A stretch of DNA of 64,000 nucleotides from Pseudomonas sp. MAG733B (GTDB taxonomy: Bacteria > Pseudomonadota > Gammaproteobacteria > Pseudomonadales > Pseudomonadaceae). Within the stretch, counting starts at the first letter, position 1. Each line of letters opens with the position of its first letter. This document shows positions 8,572-17,187 of this stretch, one piece after another. The DNA lies in the NCBI RefSeq assembly GCF_036884845.1, contig NZ_CP145732.1, forward strand, positions 3,472,001-3,536,000, read 5' to 3'. The translations under genes were made by a program, and so were the position numbers. The notes below the pieces were generated by a model that worked only from the letters and a program-made list of their open reading frames with translations, was not told the origin of the DNA and ran no database searches.

Positions 8572-9882
8572 TTAGGCGCGCAGCGTGCGGGTCATACGCA
8601 ACGCCAGCAAACTACCGCAGACAATCACGCCCGCCAGCAGATACAACGCCGCATCGGTCGAGCCGGTGCTGTCCTTGACCCAACCCACCAGGTACGGGCT
8701 GAGGAAACCGGCCATCTGGCCCATGGAGTTGATCAGCGCCAAGCCACCCGCCGCAGCACCCGCGCTGAGCAGGGCGGTCGGCACTGGCCAGAACATCGGT
8801 AGGCCGGTGAGGGCGCCCATGGTGGCGATGGTCAGGCCGAGGATGGCGATGGCCGGATTGGCGGCGAAGTTCACCGCGATCAGCAAACCCAGCGCGCCCA
8901 TCAGCATCGGCACCACCAAGTGCCAGCGGCGTTCTTTGCGCAGGTCAGCCGAGCGGCCGACCATCAACATGAAAACGGCGGCTAGCAGATACGGAATCGC
9001 GCTCAACCAACCAATCACCAGGTTATCGCTGAAGCCCAGGTTCTTGATGATCGACGGCAGCCAGAAGTTGATCGCGTACACGCCGCTCTGGATGCAGAAG
9101 TAGATCAGGCCGAACGCCCAGATCGCCGGGTTCTTGAACACCGCCAGCAACGAATCAGTGGTGGTTTTAGGTTTGTTGGCCAGGTCTTCGGCGTGGTCGG
9201 CTTCCAGCACCGAACGCTCGAATGGGGTCAGCCATTTGGCATTGGCGTAGCTGTCGCTGAGCAGGAAGTAAGCCAGTGCGCCAAGCACAACAGTCGGCAC
9301 GCCTTGCAGCAGAAACATCCACTGCCAACCGGCCAAACCGCCTTGCCCGGCCGCGAAGTGGTTGAGAATCCAGCCAGAGAACGGGCTGCCAAGCAGGCCC
9401 GACACCGGGATCGCCGACATGAACAGCGCCATGATGCGGCCACGGCGGAAGGTCGGGAACCATTGCGAGAGGTACAACACCACGCCCGGGAAGAACCCGG
9501 CTTCGGCGGCGCCGGTGAACAGGCGCAAGGTGTAGAACTCGGTCGGCGTGGTGACGAACAGCAGGCAGGTCGACAGCGTGCCCCAGGTGATCATCATCAG
9601 CGCGATCCAGCGTCGCGGGCCGAATTTGGTCAACGCCAGGTTGCTCGGCACGCCGCACAGCACGTAGCCGATGAAGAAGATCCCGGCGCCGAGGCCGTAC
9701 ACGGTTTCGCTGAATTTCAGTGCGTCGAGCATCTGCAGTTTGGCAAATCCAACGTTCACCCGGTCGAGGTAGTTGAACAGGTAGCAGATGAAAATGAAGG
9801 GGATCAAACGCAGGGTAATGCGTTTGTAGACGGCGTTTTTCTCGTCAACGATGGCCTGGGTAGCGGCGGCGCTCTGTGACAT
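8572..9882 (-). CDS. MFS permease, anion:cation symporter type
   Basis: A 436-residue, 12-helix major-facilitator protein of the ACS family, which takes up organic anions such as sugar acids and dicarboxylates. The family start ITLRLIPFIFICYLFNYLDR, the RxGRR-like loop FGPRRWIALMMITWG and the FTGAAEAGFFPG segment are seen. The ATG at 9882 (MSQSAAATQ) is preceded by a purine-rich AGAGAG; upstream codons to 9954 look non-coding. It diverges from the CdaR-type regulator, and glycerate kinase is one gene further, so a sugar diacid, tartronate or glycerate is the inferred substrate. Confidence 0.87.
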   Translation of the reverse strand: MSQSAAATQAIVDEKNAVYKRITLRLIPFIFICYLFNYLDRVNVGFAKLQMLDALKFSETVYGLGAGIFFIGYVLCGVPSNLALTKFGPRRWIALMMITWGTLSTCLLFVTTPTEFYTLRLFTGAAEAGFFPGVVLYLSQWFPTFRRGRIMALFMSAIPVSGLLGSPFSGWILNHFAAGQGGLAGWQWMFLLQGVPTVVLGALAYFLLSDSYANAKWLTPFERSVLEADHAEDLANKPKTTTDSLLAVFKNPAIWAFGLIYFCIQSGVYAINFWLPSIIKNLGFSDNLVIGWLSAIPYLLAAVFMLMVGRSADLRKERRWHLVVPMLMGALGLLIAVNFAANPAIAILGLTIATMGALTGLPMFWPVPTALLSAGAAAGGLALINSMGQMAGFLSPYLVGWVKDSTGSTDAALYLLAGVIVCGSLLALRMTRTLRA

Positions 9883-9981
9883 GGCGGCTCTCTCTTTATT
9901 ATGATTTTTTGCGATGCAAAGGGTAACGTTGATCGCCCAGAGAGTCTCGACCACCCTCGGGGCTGCTGTCTTTGTGCCTGA

Positions 9982-10009
9982 GCACAGGGTTTGTCACCAA
10001 GCCCTGTGC
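9982..10009. promoter_or_regulatory. 28-bp palindrome between MFS permease and cdaR
   Basis: Arms GCACAGGGTTTG and CAAGCCCTGTGC (one mismatch) around TCAC, 33 bases before the cdaR start codon and 99 bases from the permease start. There is no gene end for it to terminate, so a regulator site, probably for the CdaR protein, is the best reading. It could instead be a leader hairpin of cdaR. Confidence 0.5.
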
Positions 10010-10042
10010 GGGTGAACAACCACGCTTTCAAGGATCCCCGTT

Positions 10043-11164
10043 ATGTTCGAACTCGATCACGACCTGGCCCAGGACATCGTCGACCGCGCGATGGCGATCC
10101 TCCCGTACAACGTCAACGTCATGGACAGTCAGGGTTTGATCCTCGGCAGCGGCGAACCGGAGCGGGTCAACACCCGGCATGAAGGCGCGCAACTGGTGTT
10201 GGCCAACGGTCGCGTGGTGGAGATCGATGCGCAAACCGCGGTCCACCTCAAAGGCGTGCAGCCGGGGATCAACCTGCCGCTGATGCTCGATCAGCGCTTG
10301 ATCGGCGTGCTGGGCATCACCGGCGAACCCGAACAACTGCGCACCTACGCCGAGCTTGTGCGGATGACTGCCGAGATGCTGGTGGGCCAGCGCAACCAGC
10401 AAGCTGAGCAACAATGGCGGCGTCAGCGTTGCGATGATCTGCTGGCATTGCTGCTCAGCGACGCCGGCAGTTCGCCGCGCTTGATTGACGAAGCACAACA
10501 ACTGGGACTCAAGCCGCAGATGACGCGGGTGCCGTACCTGTTCGAACTGGGCATGGAACACGGGCCGGGGCAAACCGTCGAGGCGCTCAGTGCGTGGCTG
10601 ACCTCGCGCTATCCCGATAGCTGGTGCGTCAGTTCGGCGAAGTCCTCGTTGCTGTGGTGTCGGCCGGCCAACCAGACTGTCGAGAATGATCGCTTGCTGG
10701 AAAAACTCGACGGCCTGGGCTGGAACATTCTGCGCCTGGCCGTGGGCGGGCAGGCCGATGGGTTGACCGGGTTGCGCCGCTGCTATCGTCGGGTCGGTGA
10801 CTTACTGGCGTACGGACGTGATGTGTTGCCCGGTTCCCGTTTGCTGACGCTCAACCGCTATCGATTGCCGGTGATGCTCTGGCGGCATCGCAACGACGAT
10901 GCGCTGGACGAATTGCTTAACCCGCTGCGCAAGGTCATCGCCAAGGACAACAACGGTCAGCTGCTGGCAACCCTGCGCAGTTGGTGCGAACACGACGGCC
11001 AAAGCCAGGCGTGCGCCGAGGCGTTGGGGATTCATCGCAACAGTTTGCGTTATCGGATGGAGCGGATTGCTGAACTAAGCGGCGTTGATCCGTTGAAGCT
11101 CGATGGCATGCTGGCGCTATACCTTGGCGTGCAACTGCTTCCCCAAACCGATACCAACCTGTAA
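10043..11164 (+). CDS. cdaR: CdaR/SdaR-type sugar diacid regulator
   Basis: A 373-residue activator. The N-terminal diacid-recognition domain runs over about residues 1-135 (starts LDHDLAQDIVDRAMAILPYN; contains INLPLMLDQRLIGVLGITG). A central GGDEF-like linker region follows, then the PucR-type C-terminal HTH (CEALGIHRNSLRYRMERIAE, about 330-350). In E. coli CdaR activates galactarate, glucarate and glycerate genes. Here it lies between a divergent ACS-family permease and a downstream glycerate kinase, so the same effector class (glycerate or glucarate/galactarate) is inferred. A REP pair separates it from the kinase. Confidence 0.9.
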   Translation: MFELDHDLAQDIVDRAMAILPYNVNVMDSQGLILGSGEPERVNTRHEGAQLVLANGRVVEIDAQTAVHLKGVQPGINLPLMLDQRLIGVLGITGEPEQLRTYAELVRMTAEMLVGQRNQQAEQQWRRQRCDDLLALLLSDAGSSPRLIDEAQQLGLKPQMTRVPYLFELGMEHGPGQTVEALSAWLTSRYPDSWCVSSAKSSLLWCRPANQTVENDRLLEKLDGLGWNILRLAVGGQADGLTGLRRCYRRVGDLLAYGRDVLPGSRLLTLNRYRLPVMLWRHRNDDALDELLNPLRKVIAKDNNGQLLATLRSWCEHDGQSQACAEALGIHRNSLRYRMERIAELSGVDPLKLDGMLALYLGVQLLPQTDTNL

Positions 11165-11180
11165 TCCACACAATTCCCCC

Positions 11181-11269
11181 TGTGGGAGCTAGCCTGCTAG
11201 CGATAGCTGAGTGTCAGCGACATCAATGCTGGCTGACACACCGCCATCGCTAGCAGGCTAGCTCCCACA
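11181..11269. repeat. REP pair (REPIN), CTAGCCTGCTAG subtype, copy 4
   Basis: Inverted REP pair between cdaR and the glycerate kinase gene, both on the plus strand, starting 17 bases after the cdaR stop. The loop shares about 20 bases (TGTCAGCGACAT...) with copy 5. Confidence 0.9.
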
Positions 11270-11378
11270 GGGTTTTTTGTGGAAATGAACAATAATCCAC
11301 ATCACCGCTTGTGCAGCGGACCGGCGTTATTGTTCATGGCGGCTGGCAGCATGTGGGCATTGGAACTGGAGAATTCCC

Positions 11379-12515
11379 ATGAAAATCGTGATCGCCCCCG
11401 ATTCGTTCAAAGACAGCCTCAGCGCGCAAGGCGTGGCCGATGCCATTGCTCTTGGGCTGGCCGAAGTCTGGCCTGATGCGCAGTTGATCAAATGCCCGAT
11501 GGCCGACGGCGGGGAAGGGACCGTCGAGTCGATTCTGGCGGCGTGCGATGGCGAATTGCGCCGCAACGAAGTGCGCGGGCCGTTGGGCGCCACGGTGCAT
11601 GCCGCGTGGGGCTGGTTGCCCGACAGCCACACCGCGATCATCGAAATGGCCGAAGCCAGTGGTTTGCAGTTGGTGCCGCTGGCTCAGCGGGATGCTTGCG
11701 TCAGCAGCACCTTCGGCACCGGCGAGTTGATTCGCGCAGCGCTGGATGCCGGCGCGCAACGGGTGATTCTGGCCATCGGCGGCAGTGCGACCAACGATGG
11801 TGGCGCCGGGGCCATGCAAGCCTTGGGTGTGAAGCTGCTCGACGCTCAGGGCCAGTCGCTCGCGCCGGGTGGTTTGGCACTGGAGCAATTAGCGCACATC
11901 GACCTCAGCGACATCGACCCGCGTTTGGACGATGTGCGTTTCGACATCGCCGCCGACGTCAACAATCCCCTGTGCGGTCCCCACGGTGCCTCGGCGATTT
12001 TTGGTCCGCAAAAAGGTGCGTCGCCTGAGCAGGTCGAGCAACTGGATCGCGCCCTCGGACACTTTGCCGAGCACTGCGCCAACGTTCTGGAAAATGACGT
12101 GCGCGACGAGCCGGGCAGTGGCGCGGCGGGTGGTTTGGGGTTTGCGGCCAAGGCGTTTTTGGGCGCGCAATTCAAGGCCGGTGTCGAGGTGGTGGCCGAA
12201 CTGGTGGGCCTGGCTGATGCGGTTAAAAATGCCGATCTGGTGATCACCGGCGAAGGGCGTTTCGACGCGCAAACCCTGCGCGGCAAGACACCGTTTGGCG
12301 TGGCACGCATTGCCCGGCAGCACGGCGTGCCGGTCATCGTTATCGCCGGTACGCTGGGCGAGGGTTATCAGGCGCTGTACGAACATGGCATCGACGCCGC
12401 GTTCGCTTTGGCGAGCGGGCCGATGACGCTGGAGCAGGCCTGTGCCCAGGCGCCGCGTTTGTTGCAGGAGCGGGCGAGCGATGTGGCACGGGTTTGGCGG
12501 GTGGCCAGGCGCTAA
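11379..12515 (+). CDS. garK: Glycerate kinase, type 2
   Basis: A 378-residue cytosolic kinase phosphorylating D-glycerate, to 2-phosphoglycerate in the GarK/GlxK family. Family hallmarks: N-terminal MKIVIAPDSFKDSLSA, CPMADGGEGT near residue 40, LAIGGSATNDGGAGAMQALG near 130, GSGAAGGLGF near 245 and ITGEGRFDAQTLRGKTP near 288. The start ATG follows a GGAG about ten bases upstream. It would finish catabolism of sugar diacids or tartronate imported by the divergent MFS permease under CdaR control. The choice between garK and glxK names is not decidable from sequence. Confidence 0.93.
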   Translation: MKIVIAPDSFKDSLSAQGVADAIALGLAEVWPDAQLIKCPMADGGEGTVESILAACDGELRRNEVRGPLGATVHAAWGWLPDSHTAIIEMAEASGLQLVPLAQRDACVSSTFGTGELIRAALDAGAQRVILAIGGSATNDGGAGAMQALGVKLLDAQGQSLAPGGLALEQLAHIDLSDIDPRLDDVRFDIAADVNNPLCGPHGASAIFGPQKGASPEQVEQLDRALGHFAEHCANVLENDVRDEPGSGAAGGLGFAAKAFLGAQFKAGVEVVAELVGLADAVKNADLVITGEGRFDAQTLRGKTPFGVARIARQHGVPVIVIAGTLGEGYQALYEHGIDAAFALASGPMTLEQACAQAPRLLQERASDVARVWRVARR

Positions 12516-12536
12516 TCTAAAACACGCCAAAATCCC

Positions 12537-12625
12537 TGTGGGAGCTAGCCTGCTAGCGATTGCGAAGTGTCAGCGACATTAATGCTGGCTGACACACCGC
12601 TATCGCTAGCAGGCTAGCTCCCACA
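12537..12625. repeat. REP pair (REPIN), CTAGCCTGCTAG subtype, copy 5
   Basis: Inverted REP pair between the convergent ends of the glycerate kinase and the DUF6124-like gene. Spacer nearly identical to that of copy 4, suggesting recent descent or gene conversion. Confidence 0.9.
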
Positions 12626-12646
12626 GGGGGAAATGTGTTTGACCGA

Positions 12647-13006
12647 CTACTCCGGTGGATCAATCTGATCCAGCACCCGGTTCGCCGTGATCTCGGCCAG
12701 CATCACGCTGTTGGAAATGCCCAGCAACGCATTGCGCGATTCACCGTCCAGGTGATCCACCAACTGATGGACCATCACATCCACCGAGGCCAGTGTCTCG
12801 ACTAAATAAACGGCCAGGGTTTCGAGCGTCACCTCAGGGTCGACGGTGAAGAGGGTGCTGACGGTGCGCGGTGTGGCTTTGATATCGGCGGTCGAGGGGA
12901 AGTGAAAGTCGAGGGCGCGTTCAGCGGCTTCGTTGAGTTTTTTGGAATCGGGTTCGTACGGGGAGGCTGGATCGGTGTCCGGCGGATTGGGCGAATGCTT
13001 TTTCAT
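12647..13006 (-). CDS. DUF6124-like small protein
   Basis: A 119-residue soluble protein without signal peptide or membrane segment. A proline- and acid-rich start (KKHSPNPPDTDPASPYEPDS) leads into a helical domain with SKKLNEAAERALDFHF, TLETLAVYLVETLASVD and SVMLAEITANRVLDQ. This pattern matches a small family common in Pseudomonas (DUF6124); its function is unknown. No operon partner. A GGAAA before the ATG is a plausible ribosome site. Confidence 0.65.
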   Translation of the reverse strand: MKKHSPNPPDTDPASPYEPDSKKLNEAAERALDFHFPSTADIKATPRTVSTLFTVDPEVTLETLAVYLVETLASVDVMVHQLVDHLDGESRNALLGISNSVMLAEITANRVLDQIDPPE

Positions 13007-13422
13007 GGTCAGAGTTTCCTAATGGTTGCCAACCCTCCTTGCTGCTAAACGAAGAGGGGAGGCAGCTGCACGCAGGTTAGCAGACCGGCAAACCCAGAAA
13101 TCCGGCGCACCCGAGGGCGCCCTACGTACAGCTACCATCGAGTGCAGGCAACGAATTACCTGCATGACAGATGCATGCACAACCGGAGTTTTTTGCCAGG
13201 CTGCTAAACCCGATCACTGATGAGCAGTGACACGAATCAAGTTACCGATGGCCTCCAAAGCGCACAAGCCGGCGGATTCTGGCGTACCCGTAGGCAACGG
13301 CGCAAGGTCTTGTAGCTTGCAGGAAGTATCCTTAAACGCTATTAAACAAGGGCTTGCGGGGTGGCGCGTTTGGCGATTTGAGATAGGGTTGAGGCATGGA
13401 ACACGCGCGACAGGAGAACCGC
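13007..13422. other. 416-base intergenic region without recognised gene
   Basis: Lies between two divergently transcribed genes. No convincing coding frame, REP or hairpin terminator was seen. An AGGAG before 13423 is the aruH ribosome site. The promoters of the small DUF6124-like gene and of aruH must lie here, but no clear -35/-10 or ArgR box stood out. Confidence 0.5.
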
Positions 13423-14610
13423 ATGCGCTACTCAGCCTTGACCCAACGAATCGCCGGTGACGGAGCGGCGGCCTGGCAGATTCACGATCGAGCGCTTGAG
13501 TTGCGCGAGCAGGGTGTCGATGTCCTGCTGCTGTCGATTGGCGACCCGGATTTCGACACGCCCATACCCATCGTCCACGCGGCCATCGATAGCCTGTTGG
13601 CCGGCGACACGCACTACCCGGCGGTGCGTGGCAGCCAAGGCTTGCGCGGCAGCATCGCCCGACGCCATCACCAACGCAGCGGTCAAGCAGTGGACGCCGA
13701 GCATGTGATCGTCTTCCCCGGCGCGCAGTGCGCGGTGTATTCGGTGGTGCAATGCCTGCTCGACCCCGGCGACGAAGTACTGGTCGCCGAACCGATGTAC
13801 GTCACCTACGAAGGCGTGTTCGGCGCCTGCGGGGCGAAAGTGGTGCCGGTGCCAGTGCGTTCGCAGAATGGTTTTCGCGTCGACCCGGCGGATGTCGCGG
13901 CACTGATCACACCGAAGACCCGCGCCCTGTTGCTCAATAGTCCAAACAACCCATCCGGCGCCAGCCTGCCATTGATGACCTGGAAATCCTTGGCCGCATT
14001 GTGCATTCGTCATGACCTGTGGCTGATCAGCGACGAGGTCTACAGCGAGCTGCTGTTCGAGGGCGAGCACATCAGCCCGGCGAGTTTGCCGGGCATGGCT
14101 GAGCGCACCGCGACCATCAACAGCCTGTCCAAATCCCACGCCATGAGCGGCTGGCGGGTGGGCTGGGTGATCGGGCCAAAACCCTTGTGTGAACACTTGG
14201 TGAATCTGTCGCTGTGCATGCTGTTCGGCATTCCGGATTTCATCCAGAACGCCGCGCAACTGGCCCTCGATGAAAACCTGCCGGAAGTGGCGCTGATGCG
14301 AGAGGAATATCGCCTGCGTCGCGACCTGGTGTGCGCCAGCCTGAATCATTGCCCGGGCATCCGCGCGATTCGCCCCGACGGCGGCATGTTCGTGATGGTC
14401 GACGTGCGCCCCACTGGGCTTTCGGCCCAGCATTTTGCCGAGCGGCTGCTGGAAGGTTATGGCGTGTCAGTGCTCGCCGGCGAAGCATTCGGACCAAGTG
14501 CGGCGGGGCATATTCGCATCGGTCTGGTGGTGGATCGGCCGAAACTGGCGGACGCCTGCCGGCGGATTGCGCTGTGTGCGACGGATTTGCTGGAAGCTCG
14601 CCGGGCCTGA
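13423..14610 (+). CDS. aruH: Arginine:pyruvate transaminase AruH
   Basis: A 395-residue fold-type-I PLP aminotransferase. In P. aeruginosa AruH starts the arginine transaminase pathway, giving 2-ketoarginine and alanine. The similarity I recall to AruH is strong over the length: MRYSALTQRIAGDGAAAWQI, LLLSIGDPDFDTP, GAQCAVYSVVQCLLDPGDEV, SDEVYSELLFEGEHISPASL and DGGMFVMVDVRPTGLSAQ. The Schiff-base Lys is in NSLSKSHAMSGWRVGW (about residue 237), and the carboxylate Arg is in GHIRIGLV. The ATG at 13423 follows AGGAG; the ATG at 13396 is weaker. The 2-ketoarginine decarboxylase gene aruI, adjacent in P. aeruginosa, is absent here. Confidence 0.85.
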   Translation: MRYSALTQRIAGDGAAAWQIHDRALELREQGVDVLLLSIGDPDFDTPIPIVHAAIDSLLAGDTHYPAVRGSQGLRGSIARRHHQRSGQAVDAEHVIVFPGAQCAVYSVVQCLLDPGDEVLVAEPMYVTYEGVFGACGAKVVPVPVRSQNGFRVDPADVAALITPKTRALLLNSPNNPSGASLPLMTWKSLAALCIRHDLWLISDEVYSELLFEGEHISPASLPGMAERTATINSLSKSHAMSGWRVGWVIGPKPLCEHLVNLSLCMLFGIPDFIQNAAQLALDENLPEVALMREEYRLRRDLVCASLNHCPGIRAIRPDGGMFVMVDVRPTGLSAQHFAERLLEGYGVSVLAGEAFGPSAAGHIRIGLVVDRPKLADACRRIALCATDLLEARRA

Positions 14611-14630
14611 AGTCATAGGTCGTCTGTGCT

Positions 14631-14731
14631 GGCCCCATCGCGAGCAAGCTCGCTCCCACAAGTTACGTGGTCTACACAAATGTTGTGTTCAACACCGATC
14701 ACTGTGGGAGCGGGCTTGCCCGCGATGGCTG
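14631..14731. repeat. REP pair, GCGAGCAAGCTCGC / GGGCTTGCCCGC type
   Basis: Two REPs in the reverse order (GATGGGGC-side out): 14631-14660 and 14703-14731, with 42 bases between, at the convergent ends of aruH and kguD. The two arms are different sub-variants, so this is not a freshly duplicated palindrome. Confidence 0.85.
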
Positions 14732-14751
14732 CCTGACAGGCGCAGAAATTC

Positions 14752-15735
14752 TCAGGCCTTCCACGCCTGCCCATTGACCAGATTCCCCGGCCGCTCACCC
14801 GCCAGCGCAGCCAACAGATTATCCACCGCACACTTGGCCATGGCTTCCCGCGTTTCATGGGTCGCTGACCCTATGTGCGGCGTCGCCACCACGTTGTCCA
14901 ACTGCAACAACGGCGAATCAAGATTCAAAGGCTCACGCTCGAACACATCCAGCCCCGCCGCGCGAATCTGCCCCGTACGCAAGGCTTCGATCAGCGCCGC
15001 TTCATCCACCACTTTGCCCCGTGAAATGTTGATGAAGATGCTGTCCGGGCGCATCAATGCAAATTCCTCAGCACCGATCAGCCCTTCGGTTTCGGCAGTC
15101 AGCGGCAACGTCAGGCAAATGAAATCCGCCTGCTGCAACAGCTCGGTGAGGCCACGGTATTGCGCGTTGAACCGTTGCTCAACCGCCGGTTTCGGCGAGT
15201 GACTGTGATAGATCACCGGCATGCCGAAACCGAAGTGCCCGCGTTGGGCCAAGGCTTCGCCGATGCGGCCCATGCCGATGATGCCCAGGGTTTTACCGTG
15301 TACGTCGCTGCCGAAATGCGCGGGGCCGATGTTGCGGGTCCACTTGCCTTCGCGAATCATGTTCGCCAGTTCCACCACGCGGCGGGCAGTGGCCAGGATC
15401 AGCGCGAAGCCAGTGTCGGCGGTGGTTTCAGTGAGCACATCCGGCGTGTTGCTCAGCAGGATGCGCCGCTCGGTCAGGTAGTCGATGTCGTAGTTGTCGA
15501 CGCCCACCGAGACGCTGGCGATGGCTTCAAGGTTTGGCGCCAGATCGAGCAGTTCGGCATCGAGTTTCAGGCTTGCGCCGAGCAAGCCGTGGGCACGGGG
15601 CAGGGCGTCGCGCAGTTTGCCGAGGCCTTCGGCATCGAGGCTGTCGATCAGTGTCACGTCGGTCTGCTCATGCAGACGAGCCATGAGCTGCAGCGAGAGT
15701 TTCTTGTACAGGACGACCTGTTTTTTCATCTTCAT
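14752..15735 (-). CDS. kguD: 2-keto-6-phosphogluconate reductase (D-2-hydroxyacid dehydrogenase)
   Basis: About 327 residues. Reduces 2-keto-6-phosphogluconate to 6-phosphogluconate for the Entner-Doudoroff route. D-isomer-specific dehydrogenase fold: nucleotide site GIIGMGRIGEALA near residue 150, catalytic Arg in NISRGKVVDEAAL, Glu in LDVFEREPL, His in ATPHIGSATHETR. Last gene of kguE-K-T-D, 15 bases after kguT. Glyoxylate/hydroxypyruvate reductases are close relatives, and operon context decides. The start may be the ATG at 15735 or 15729. Confidence 0.9.
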   Translation of the reverse strand: MKMKKQVVLYKKLSLQLMARLHEQTDVTLIDSLDAEGLGKLRDALPRAHGLLGASLKLDAELLDLAPNLEAIASVSVGVDNYDIDYLTERRILLSNTPDVLTETTADTGFALILATARRVVELANMIREGKWTRNIGPAHFGSDVHGKTLGIIGMGRIGEALAQRGHFGFGMPVIYHSHSPKPAVEQRFNAQYRGLTELLQQADFICLTLPLTAETEGLIGAEEFALMRPDSIFINISRGKVVDEAALIEALRTGQIRAAGLDVFEREPLNLDSPLLQLDNVVATPHIGSATHETREAMAKCAVDNLLAALAGERPGNLVNGQAWKA

Positions 15736-15750
15736 GATCTCAACTTCAAT

Positions 15751-17043
15751 TCAGGAATGGGCTGTGAGGGGACGCGCTACCGTGGGCCGCTCACGGTCGC
15801 TGGCACCGGGCTTGAGGAATACCGTGAGCACCACCGAAAGCATCAGCGCGCCGCTCATCAACAGGTACGACGCGCCGGGCGAACCGGTGGAACTGTTCAG
15901 GTAGCCGACCAGATAGGAGCCGCCAAACGAACCAAGCGCACCCATGCTGTTGATCAACGCCATGGCGCCGCCCGCAACGTTGGCCGGAAGGATTTCCGGG
16001 ATGATCGCGAAGAACGGGCCGTACGGCGCGTACATGCAGGCACCGGCAATCACCAGCAAGGTGTAGGACCACCAGAAATGTTCGGCACCCAACGCGTAGG
16101 AACCGTAGAAGGCGAAGGAAGCGATCAGCAGCGGCGGCCAGACGAAACGCTTACGTTTTTGCAGTTTGTCGGAGCCCCAGGACACCAACAGCATGCCGAT
16201 CACCGCCGCGAGATAAGGCAGCGCCGACAACCAACCGGCCTCGACCATGTCCATTTGCGCACCGGCCTTGAGGATCGACGGCAGCCACAGCACGAAGCCG
16301 TAGACACCGATGCTCCAGCAGAAAAACTGCAAGGCCAGGATGATCACTTTCGGTGAGCGGAACGCTTCGGCGTAGTTTTTTACCGCTTTGATTCCCACCT
16401 GTTCTGCGGCCAAGGCGCTTTCCAGATCCTGCTTTTCCTGGTCGCTGAGCCACTTGGCCTGGGACGGACGATCATCGGCCAGACGCCACCAGATGAATGC
16501 CCAGAGTACTGCCGGCAAACCTTCGATGATGAACATCCAGCGCCAGCTGTAGTGCTGCACCAGATAGCCCGAGACCACCGACATCCACAGCATGGTCACC
16601 GGGTTGCCGAGGATCAGGAAGGTGTTTGCCCGCGAGCGTTCGGCACGGGTGAACCAGTGGCACAGGTAGATCAGCATCGCCGGCATCACCGCGGCTTCGA
16701 CCACGCCGAGCATGAAGCGGATGACGATCAGCCAGTAGGCGTTGGAGACAATCCCGGTCAACGTCGCGAGGCTGCCCCAGAGGATGAGGCTGACGAAAAT
16801 CAGCTTCTTCACGCTGTGTTTCTGCGCGTAAATCGCCCCCGGCACCTGGAAGAAAAAGTAGCCGAGGAAGAACAGCGCACCGAGCATCGACGACAGGCCC
16901 GGCGTGATCATCAGGTCGGCGGCCATCCCGGAAGCGGCGGCGAACCCGTAGTTGGCGCGATCCAGATACGCCAGGCTGTAGGTGATGAACACGATGGGCA
17001 TGATGTACCACCAGCGGCGGGTGGCGAGCGTTGCGGTTTTCAT
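15751..17043 (-). CDS. kguT: 2-ketogluconate transporter (MFS)
   Basis: A 430-residue, 12-helix ACS-family MFS permease for uptake of 2-ketogluconate made in the periplasm from glucose. N-terminal ATRRWWYIMPIVFITYSLAY and the LDRANYGFAAASG segment are typical of KguT-like carriers. The ATG at 17043 follows AGGAG eight bases upstream; the frame stays open to 17265 but that part overlaps the REP and kguK. It lies between the kinase and reductase genes of the pathway. Confidence 0.92.
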   Translation of the reverse strand: MKTATLATRRWWYIMPIVFITYSLAYLDRANYGFAAASGMAADLMITPGLSSMLGALFFLGYFFFQVPGAIYAQKHSVKKLIFVSLILWGSLATLTGIVSNAYWLIVIRFMLGVVEAAVMPAMLIYLCHWFTRAERSRANTFLILGNPVTMLWMSVVSGYLVQHYSWRWMFIIEGLPAVLWAFIWWRLADDRPSQAKWLSDQEKQDLESALAAEQVGIKAVKNYAEAFRSPKVIILALQFFCWSIGVYGFVLWLPSILKAGAQMDMVEAGWLSALPYLAAVIGMLLVSWGSDKLQKRKRFVWPPLLIASFAFYGSYALGAEHFWWSYTLLVIAGACMYAPYGPFFAIIPEILPANVAGGAMALINSMGALGSFGGSYLVGYLNSSTGSPGASYLLMSGALMLSVVLTVFLKPGASDRERPTVARPLTAHS

Positions 17044-17107
17044 GGGTGGTGCTCCTGAGCTTGTTGTTTTTGTTGCAGCAGGTGTTTGGATCTTCATTGA
17101 CGGTGCT

Positions 17108-17187
17108 GGCCTCATCGCGGGCAAGCCAATGCTCCTACAGGAGCATCGCGTTTCCTTGTAGGAGCAAAGCTTGCTCGCGATTGGCGG
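17108..17187. repeat. REP pair inside the kguK-kguT junction
   Basis: REP arms at 17108-17139 (CATCGCGGGCAAGC... CTCCTACA) and 17157-17187 (TGTAGGAGCAAAGCTTGCTC...). The second arm and part of the first are translated as the carboxyl end of KguK. It may uncouple kguK and kguT mRNA levels. Confidence 0.85.
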
